The notes beneath the pieces were generated by a model. The model was given only the letters and a program-made list of their open reading frames with translations. It was not told where the DNA came from and searched no databases. Positions 6,837-12,017 of a stretch of DNA of 12,017 nucleotides are shown piece after piece. The DNA is from Spirochaetaceae bacterium (GTDB lineage Bacteria; Spirochaetota; Spirochaetia; DSM-27196; SKKC01): positions 1-12,017 of the forward strand of contig PWGF01000414.1 of the NCBI GenBank assembly GCA_003554375.1. Direction: 5' to 3'. A program made the position numbers and the translations under genes. Position 1 is the first letter of the stretch. Every line of letters begins with the position of its first letter.

Positions 6837-7163
6837 ATGAGTGAGTTGTACGACGGTCCGCCGCGTGACGCGGTACGGGACTGCGCCCAAAAGCTGAAGG
6901 TGTGCGGCCATCCGGTCCGCCTGGAGCTGCTCTGCGCAATCGCGCACGGCAAGGAGCCGTGTGTCTCGGAGCTCTGGGAGTGCGTTAGTCAGCCACAACC
7001 GGTGGTTTCGCAACACTTGGCGGTTCTCAAAGAAAAGGGAATTGTTCGTTCGGAGGTGCAGGGGAACCGTCGGATCTACTCCATTGTTGACCCGTTTGTG
7101 GTGGAGCTTATCGACTCGTTGGAACGGTTCTATGCATCTCAGCAGACGGAATCTGTTCCGTGA
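6837..7163 (+). CDS. ArsR/SmtB-family winged-helix repressor, Cys-rich
   Basis: Dimeric winged-helix transcription regulator of 108 aa. The conserved core is KLKVCGHPVRLELLCAI, the recognition-helix region SQPQPVVSQHLAVLKEKGIV (residues 51-70) and the wing VRSEVQGNRRIYSI. Five cysteines sit in the N-terminal half: Cys16, 23, 33, 42 and 49. The alpha-3 metal motif of classic ArsR (ELCVCDL) appears as EPCVSELWEC, so only its first Cys is kept. The ligand could be a metal, a thiol oxidant or a persulfide; the sequence does not decide. No Shine-Dalgarno site precedes the ATG, and the predicted promoter places transcription start about 3 nt upstream, which suggests leaderless or nearly leaderless translation. 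An in-frame GTG at 6810 also lacks a ribosome site. No resistance or efflux gene follows; the next gene is convergent pcnB. Confidence 0.92.
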   Translation: MSELYDGPPRDAVRDCAQKLKVCGHPVRLELLCAIAHGKEPCVSELWECVSQPQPVVSQHLAVLKEKGIVRSEVQGNRRIYSIVDPFVVELIDSLERFYASQQTESVP

Positions 7164-7271
7164 TCGATCCGATCGGGCGTATGCTGCGGCTCTTTTCCGG
7201 CAGGCGGCTCAGAGAGTGACTGCGCCGGCGGTGAGGACACAGACCGACAGCGACAACACTCCGGACGCCTT

Positions 7272-8744
7272 CTAGCTGTCGACATCCCTTCCTTCTCGAG
7301 CGTGCGCCGGATGCCGGGTACCTTTTCGGGAGGTGCCCGGTGAGTCCTCGCCGCTGCGTTGGTTCTTTCCCTGGCGGCCGCCGCGTTTTCCCCGTCTTCG
7401 GGAGGTATTCTTTGACCCGGCACCTTGTGGGTGCCGGCTATCCTTGGAAGGGTTGGTGCGGTCACCGCTATCTGCCTCGCCCTTCGCGTGCTGCGGGTTC
7501 CGGGCGCGGCCGTTCGCCGCGGCAGCCTCCGTTTGAAAGGTGTGCTCCCCGGCTGTGGCCGGTTGTCGGCGCCGGTTGTGACCACGCCCACGGGCCTTTT
7601 TCCCCGAGCTCCTGTCTCCACGGTCGGCTTTCTTCCCTTTTTCCTGTCGGGCCGATACTCCGGAGTGGGCACGCTGCAAGTCCTCTTCGTAGGTAATGGA
7701 CCCGCTTCGGAGGTACCGACGCTTCCGCTTGAGAAGGTAGGAGAGGGCGTCCTCCACGTGGCGATTCGCCGGCGAAAGCGGGAATATCAGCTGCTTGATA
7801 GCTTTGAAACCGTCGGGAAAGGCAATTCGCTCGTTGGGATCCCAGTCAGTGGCGGTGAAGAGATAGTCCGCTGTCAGATACGCGGTCAAGACATCTCGGT
7901 CGGCATCACGCCGGCTCAGGAGTAGATCGAGCTCGCCTATCCGCCCAAGGAATCGTTTTCGAAACTCTCGAGACCGGCACGCCTCGGCGAGCCTTGGCAC
8001 CATGAAGCGGAGTAGATCCCATCGGATACAGCTTTCGAGAATAGGTGCGGCGTATCCGGAACCGAGGATTTTGTACACTTCCTCGGTCATGCGCGAAGAC
8101 GGAACTCCATCCAGAAGCTCGACCGACGACTTGAGACGCCGTTTGAGCGGCCGTGCCAGAGAGAAACCGGTAGTAGCCGCGTATTTGATCGCCCGGATCA
8201 TACGGACCGGGTCTTCCTCGAATATGCGATCAAGGGGGATCACCGGACGGATACGCCTCCGCCGAATGTCTGTGAACCCGTCGGTGAAATCGATGACGGT
8301 GTTCCGCGTAGGGGTGAAATAGAGCGAGTTCAGGCCGAAATCCCGGCGCATGGCGTCCTCTTCCATGCTTCCGTAGAGATTCTGAAAGCCTTCGCTATCA
8401 CGTGCACGGAAGGTAGATACCTCGATGATCTTCTCCCCCGCAAAGAAAACGTGGACAAGGCGGAAGCGCTTGCCGATTACCCGCGAATTGCGGAAGAGCT
8501 TGCGTATCCGCCCGGGGGCGGCGTCCGTGGCAATGTCGAAATCCTTAGGAGACCGGTCCAGGAGGAGGTCGCGGACCGCGCCGCCGACGATGTAGGCCTC
8601 GTGTCCGAAGCTCTCCAGGCGTTTGATGATCTTGACGGCATCATGGTCCACCTTCCCTGGATCTATCTTATGATCCTCCGCAGTGTAGATGATTGCCTGT
8701 CGTACCAGCTTGCCCGTCTCCGAAGTTTTGTAACGCACTCGCAA
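7272..8744 (-). CDS. pcnB: Poly(A) polymerase, class II nucleotidyltransferase
   Basis: Adds poly(A) tails to RNA 3' ends, which in bacteria usually promotes decay. Visible motifs are GGAVRDLLL (residues 54-62), the catalytic pair Asp68/Asp70 in DFDIATDA, RRDFGLNSLY (133-142) and EDPVRMIRAIKYA (177-189). VIGKRFRLVHV (89-99) fits the signature that separates bacterial poly(A) polymerases from CCA-adding enzymes. The N-terminal segment and domain pattern match what I recall of spirochaete PcnB proteins. The TTG start at 8744 has AAGGA (complement of 8754-8758) at 9 nt; an in-frame GTG at 8738 is the alternative. From about residue 360 to 490 the protein is a low-complexity tail rich in Lys, Arg, Gly and Ser (for example RRRGKRGGRQGKNQR), probably a disordered RNA-binding extension. 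It is convergent with arsR, 108 bp apart. Confidence 0.93.
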   Translation of the reverse strand: MRVRYKTSETGKLVRQAIIYTAEDHKIDPGKVDHDAVKIIKRLESFGHEAYIVGGAVRDLLLDRSPKDFDIATDAAPGRIRKLFRNSRVIGKRFRLVHVFFAGEKIIEVSTFRARDSEGFQNLYGSMEEDAMRRDFGLNSLYFTPTRNTVIDFTDGFTDIRRRRIRPVIPLDRIFEEDPVRMIRAIKYAATTGFSLARPLKRRLKSSVELLDGVPSSRMTEEVYKILGSGYAAPILESCIRWDLLRFMVPRLAEACRSREFRKRFLGRIGELDLLLSRRDADRDVLTAYLTADYLFTATDWDPNERIAFPDGFKAIKQLIFPLSPANRHVEDALSYLLKRKRRYLRSGSITYEEDLQRAHSGVSARQEKGKKADRGDRSSGKKARGRGHNRRRQPATAGEHTFQTEAAAANGRARNPQHAKGEADSGDRTNPSKDSRHPQGAGSKNTSRRRGKRGGRQGKNQRSGEDSPGTSRKGTRHPAHAREGRDVDS

Positions 8745-8785
8745 CGTAGCAGATCCTTGGAATCGTGGTTTCGGGAGTACACCAC

Positions 8786-8815
8786 AGTATTGGGTGCGGA
8801 CGGAGTGTGGGTCAA
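8786..8815 (-). promoter_or_regulatory. Predicted pcnB promoter
   Basis: Read on the - strand, TTGACC (complement of 8810-8815, 5 of 6) is followed after 18 bp by AATACT (complement of 8786-8791, 4 of 6). Transcription would start near 8779, giving a leader of about 35 nt before the pcnB start at 8744. It lies in the 138-bp gap after mrp, so pcnB is probably at least partly independent of mrp transcription. Confidence 0.45.
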
Positions 8816-8882
8816 GCGGGTGTTATTCCCGTGTTTTCGCCGGAAACGCAGGCACCACCGAGAGCGCCGGCATCCGGGAGTA

Positions 8883-9677
8883 TTACGACGCCGGTTCCAG
8901 TTGCGCGGCCGTCCGTTCGGCAAGGTGTGCAAGCGATCTGGCGAGCTCTGAATCCGGATGCGAGGTTACGAGGGGTGTACCGGTATCGCCTGACTCGACA
9001 GCACTTGCATCAAGCGGGAGGCTGCCGAGGAAGGGCACATCGAGCTCTTCGGCAGCACGGCGGCCACCCCCTTGCCCGAAGAGGCGCGGTCCGTTCTCCG
9101 GATCGCTCATATTCTCCACGATGCCCAGAACCGGTACGTTCATCTTCCGCGCAAAGTCAACGCTCTTGCGCGAGTCCAGAATCGCCACTTCCTGCGGCGT
9201 GCTTACGATCATCACGCCCCCGAGGTCAGGAAGGAACTGGCATACGGTCATGGACTCGTCTCCGGTTCCGGGCGGTGTGTCGATGATGAGGTAATCCAGC
9301 TCGCCCCAGACCACGTCTTCCAGGAACTGCTTGATGATGCTGAGCTTCATGGGACCACGCCAGATCAGCGCGGTATCGCGATCGTAACCGACAAGCGCTA
9401 CGCTTGCTACGTGGAGGTTGGGTGAGATATCTACCGGCTCGATGGCTTCTTCTGAGCCGGTGAAACGGCGCTCCTCGATCCCGAGCATCTTGGCTATGTT
9501 GGGGCCGTGGATGTCCGCGTCCAGAAGCCCCACGCGGTGCCCTTGCTCCGCGAGGGTGGCAGCAAGATTCACCGCCACTGTGCTCTTACCGACTCCACCT
9601 TTGCCGCTCATCACGGCAATTGTGTGGCGGACGCCGCTCATTCGCTCTTTCAGTTTCTCGCTGGGGCCTATCTTCAA
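8883..9677 (-). CDS. mrp: Mrp/NBP35-family P-loop ATPase lacking the CxxC motif
   Basis: Cytoplasmic ATPase of the Mrp/ApbC group, whose members carry and transfer iron-sulfur clusters. The 264-aa protein has the deviant Walker A motif SGKGGVGKST (24-33), LLDADIHGPNIAKMLG (switch I), YLIIDTPPGTGDE (Walker B region, about 129-141) and VENMSDPENGPRLFGQGGG (187-205). In typical members the stretch after ENMS contains CPxC, which holds the bridging cluster; here both cysteines are absent and the only Cys is Cys146, in MTVCQF. The N-terminal DUF59/MIP18 domain found in many bacterial Mrp proteins is also missing. The TTG start at 9677 is well supported by AAGGAG (complement of 9685-9690) with a 7-nt spacing. 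It lies 73 bp after gltS on the same strand. Fold assignment is firm; an Fe-S carrier role is doubtful. Confidence 0.93.
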   Translation of the reverse strand: MKIGPSEKLKERMSGVRHTIAVMSGKGGVGKSTVAVNLAATLAEQGHRVGLLDADIHGPNIAKMLGIEERRFTGSEEAIEPVDISPNLHVASVALVGYDRDTALIWRGPMKLSIIKQFLEDVVWGELDYLIIDTPPGTGDESMTVCQFLPDLGGVMIVSTPQEVAILDSRKSVDFARKMNVPVLGIVENMSDPENGPRLFGQGGGRRAAEELDVPFLGSLPLDASAVESGDTGTPLVTSHPDSELARSLAHLAERTAAQLEPAS

Positions 9678-9750
9678 AGGCGATCTCCTTCGAGCCGGGG
9701 CACTCCGGTGGTCGAGGTATGGAGCGTGCGAAACGACCTTCAGTACCGGG

Positions 9751-11196
9751 CTATGCGCTCCGGGATGAGTATGTCTCCGACGGCAGCCAGACGCGATGAG
9801 CTCGCTTAAATGCCCGGCGCTTGCCGATCACCACGTACATTATGAGTGAAAAGGTCAGATATGCAAGAGCCACGCCGAGGGTAAGCCAGAACCACAACAT
9901 GTTCCCGGTCTGGTAGGTGGTGGTAGGCATGTTCAGGCTCAAGATGAAGGGAATCGCCAGGACGAACGTAATGCCGGCTGCATACGCGTAGTCCGTTCCC
10001 ACCGGCGTCTCGAAGTCGGGATCCACCACCCGCAACAGCGCGAGGCCGGTGGTCAACGTACCGGTAGAGACGCCGAAGACCAGGAGCATTCGCTCGAACG
10101 CGTGGTCCCGAAAGAGTCGCGAGCAGATCCACGGGACGCTGAGCCCGACAGCGACAGCGGCCACGGCGGCCACCACCAGGATGGGCGCCCAGTACTGCTG
10201 CACGACCACGAGCGATATCGCCCCGAGCGCGCCGGCTACCAGCAGATCCACGCTCAGTCCCGCGATCCGGGTGAGCGACTTGTCGTCCAGAAGATAGTCC
10301 AGCCCTGCCCGATGGATCATTCTCTTTGCTCCGAGGCCCAACATGGCGGCGAAGATGAAGCTGATGCCCCAAAGGTTGACGGCAAGCTCCTGTCCGGGCG
10401 GTCCCAGGGTGCTGAGCGAGTGATGAAGTCCGGTGAGCAGAAGGTACGTGGCGAGGTAGCAAACCAGAGTGATCGCCAGGTTGAACGTCATTGAATCGAT
10501 CGCTTCGGATTCGGTTGTGAGATGAGAGCCTACCGGCTTGTGACCCCGGGCATAGATCCCGGTCCGGGTCCCTCGTGCCCGCAGACGCCGGACGTTCTCC
10601 TCCTTCATCCAACCGTGCCGGATTCCGTAGTTGATCAGAAAAACACCGCCGAAGCATGACACCAAGAAGCCGATTGCGGCGAAAGTCAGTCCGATTGAGC
10701 CTGCTCCCTCGATGCCGGCGGTGCGCCAGCCCTCGCCAATCGACAGTGCCTGGCCCGGACCGAGCGCGAACCCCAAGGGCATCAAGAGGCCGAAGGAATG
10801 GAAGAGCTCCGGCAGGACGGTGAATATGAGGAGCGCCGTTAAGACGAGCCCAATCGTTGCCTGAACGGCGTATTGGCTCAAGACGGCAATGCTTGTTGCA
10901 AAGACTTCGCTCTTGCCCTCTGAGTTGCGGCGGGGGCCTGCGGTGCCCCGGAGCGCCATGGCAAGAAAGGATATGCTCAATAGGTGATAGACTAGGGCCT
11001 CCAGGTTCTGTGTTCCAACTCCCAGGTGGGGCAGCACGAAGTTGTACAACGGCAGAAGCATGAACCCTGCCGGGATAGCGTTCGGAATGAGGTACGTCTG
11101 GAAGAAGCGCACACGGGCGCGCAGGGCCGTAGCCGCCAGCAGGGCCGCCGAGATAAGCCCGAGGTCGATGAAAAGCGACCAGTCAAAGAAGGTCAT
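9751..11196 (-). CDS. gltS: ESS/GltS-family sodium:glutamate symporter
   Basis: Inner-membrane secondary transporter, probably sodium-coupled glutamate uptake. The start ATG at 11196 has AGGAGG (complement of 11201-11206) at 4 nt and gives 481 aa; an upstream in-frame GTG at 11283 lacks this support. The protein is dominated by hydrophobic helices, roughly ten or more. Two related motifs fit the family's inverted-repeat architecture: LGFALGPGQALSIGEGW (141-157) and VFGVSTGTLTTGLALLRVVDP (373-393), the latter close to the signature in GltS relatives. A charged cytoplasmic loop lies at about 191-235. It is about 80 residues longer than E. coli GltS, mainly through this loop and the C-terminal end. 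Substrate specificity is inferred from family membership and could be another carboxylate. It is divergent from plsC and upstream of mrp. Confidence 0.82.
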   Translation of the reverse strand: MTFFDWSLFIDLGLISAALLAATALRARVRFFQTYLIPNAIPAGFMLLPLYNFVLPHLGVGTQNLEALVYHLLSISFLAMALRGTAGPRRNSEGKSEVFATSIAVLSQYAVQATIGLVLTALLIFTVLPELFHSFGLLMPLGFALGPGQALSIGEGWRTAGIEGAGSIGLTFAAIGFLVSCFGGVFLINYGIRHGWMKEENVRRLRARGTRTGIYARGHKPVGSHLTTESEAIDSMTFNLAITLVCYLATYLLLTGLHHSLSTLGPPGQELAVNLWGISFIFAAMLGLGAKRMIHRAGLDYLLDDKSLTRIAGLSVDLLVAGALGAISLVVVQQYWAPILVVAAVAAVAVGLSVPWICSRLFRDHAFERMLLVFGVSTGTLTTGLALLRVVDPDFETPVGTDYAYAAGITFVLAIPFILSLNMPTTTYQTGNMLWFWLTLGVALAYLTFSLIMYVVIGKRRAFKRAHRVWLPSETYSSRSA

Positions 11197-11333
11197 GGAT
11201 CCTCCTGAAGTTCGTCCCACAGCGCCGCCCGGTGAAGGGTGAGAGCGCTTGATGCTCCTTGTCTCCGCCGACTTGCTCGGCACACGCAGCGCTCGGTGCG
11301 CTCGAGTCGGGCAGCGACAAAGCCGCCATGGTT

Positions 11334-11349
11334 GTGTACTATACTACAC
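11334..11349. promoter_or_regulatory. Operator-like inverted repeat in the gltS/plsC divergent region
   Basis: GTGTA (11334-11338) and TACAC (11345-11349) form a perfect inverted repeat around CTATAC. The centre contains -10-like boxes on both strands (TATACT at 11340-11345 on +, TATAGT as the complement of 11338-11343 on -), although neither has a good -35 box at normal spacing. The site lies between the divergent starts at 11196 and 11458, where a shared operator would be expected. No regulator is identified. Confidence 0.35.
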
Positions 11350-11457
11350 CCAGATATGGCTATACCGCGACAGATTCTATCGACGAATTTCGGCTGTGGG
11401 CCGATCCTACAATGCGCCGACAGGGGCGATGGCGCGTCCGACGGCGGGAGAGCGCAA

Positions 11458-12017
11458 ATGGCATCGGCGCAACGCAGAGGCATATCGCGAGAACCGGGCA
11501 CGCCGCCGACGAACGCGAACGAGCTCACCTCGCCTCGGGCCGGAGCAGGCACCACGCCGCCGGTGGGAGGAGATACTCGCGTCTCCAGCCGGAAGCTTGG
11601 GGGCTCCGGGCTACAGCGCATTCGCCGCCCTTCCAGGCTCTTCATCCACCTGTTGCAGCTTGTTCTGGGGAGCTACCTCAAGCTACGGCTCAATGTCCGT
11701 TTCCGCAACCGTGCGCTCTTCCGTCGACTGAAGCCTCCCTACCTGGTAGTTGCCAATCACGTAGGATTCTGGGATCCGTTCATCCTCAGCGCCATAGTGC
11801 CGCACCCCATCTACTGGGTCACTGCGGACGCCAACTTCCGTTCGCCTGTCCTGCGGGCAGCGCTGCGACTGGTGGGAGCGATTCCAAAGACGAAGGCTAT
11901 GTCCGACTTCGATACCGTGCGGATGATGGTGGAGATCAAGCGGGCCGGCGGGGTGCTCGGTGTCTTCCCGGAGGGCAGACGGACATGGGACGGGCTCACG
12001 CTGCCGGTCGTTCCCGC
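11458..12017 (+). CDS. plsC: 1-acyl-glycerol-3-phosphate acyltransferase (PlsC family), partial
   Basis: Membrane-associated acyltransferase that probably converts lysophosphatidic acid to phosphatidic acid in phospholipid synthesis. The frame stays open to the window edge, so 186 codons plus two bases are visible and the C-terminus is missing. Motif I, NHVGFWD, gives the HX4D catalytic pair His101/Asp106; motif III is FPEGRRTWDG (170-179), a variant of the usual FPEGTRS. A hydrophobic, probably membrane-associated segment, LFIHLLQLVLGSYL (61-74), precedes motif I. The ATG at 11458 has GGGAG (11446-11450) at 7 nt. Residues 1-60 are Pro/Gly/Thr/Arg-rich and look disordered, an unusual N-terminal extension. 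A farther in-frame ATG at 11356 has no ribosome site. Related acyltransferases of other acyl acceptors cannot be excluded. It is divergent from gltS. Confidence 0.88.
   Translation, partial: MASAQRRGISREPGTPPTNANELTSPRAGAGTTPPVGGDTRVSSRKLGGSGLQRIRRPSRLFIHLLQLVLGSYLKLRLNVRFRNRALFRRLKPPYLVVANHVGFWDPFILSAIVPHPIYWVTADANFRSPVLRAALRLVGAIPKTKAMSDFDTVRMMVEIKRAGGVLGVFPEGRRTWDGLTLPVVP

Noticed and set aside
7164..7271. Possible bidirectional terminator between arsR and pcnB
   Set aside because: I looked for a GC-rich stem with flanking A/T runs and did not find a convincing one on either strand.
11197..11283. Upstream GTG start for the sodium:glutamate symporter
   Set aside because: The extension is polar and not family-like, while the ATG at 11196 has an AGGAGG site and begins directly with a plausible first membrane segment.
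11249..11731. A 160-codon + strand frame overlapping the acyltransferase
   Set aside because: The frame beside it carries the NHVGFWD and FPEGRRTWDG motifs and stays open to the window edge; this one is Arg/Ser-rich and featureless.

Overview
The window most likely comes from the chromosome of a free-living, GC-rich spirochaete. The best taxonomic clues are a spirochaete-type poly(A) polymerase (PcnB), a eukaryote-like class-2 IleRS, and directly behind ileS a lipoprotein that resembles the Treponema pallidum outer-membrane protein TP0453. This assignment is inferred from protein resemblance recalled from memory; no search was run. The content is mostly housekeeping. I see no insertion sequence, prophage, CRISPR array, tRNA or rRNA.

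Layout. The left block (+ strand, 1-6178) starts with a near-consensus sigma70-type promoter (TTGACA, 17 bp, TAGAAT) ahead of ileS. Then come a putative lipoprotein gene that may start on the ileS stop codon, hisH, and after a gap holding a 20-bp tandem repeat, hisF. HisH and HisF are the two subunits of imidazole glycerol phosphate synthase; no other his gene is in the window. A second + strand block (6220-7163) has its own predicted promoter and encodes a small FmdB-type zinc-ribbon protein with a Ser/Gly tail, followed by a Cys-rich ArsR-type regulator that may be read from a nearly leaderless mRNA. A 108-bp convergent gap (7164-7271), in which I found no clear terminator, separates this from the - strand block.

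The - strand block, read right to left, is an ESS/GltS-type sodium:glutamate symporter (start 11196), an Mrp-type P-loop ATPase lacking the usual CxxC iron-sulfur ligands (start 9677), and pcnB with a long basic disordered tail (start 8744). pcnB has its own predicted promoter. From a 261-bp divergent intergenic region, a + strand PlsC-type acyltransferase starts at 11458 and runs off the window edge.

The most interesting part is the ileS-linked lipoprotein. Its folded segments match my recollection of the membrane-perturbing TP0453 protein, but it carries two large acidic, Gly/Ala-rich insertions and possibly an 89-residue Arg/Ala/Pro-rich N-terminal extension encoded by in-frame GC-rich repeats. 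Smaller points are the CxxC-less Mrp, the operator-like dyad over the arsR promoter, and the hisH-hisF tandem repeat.
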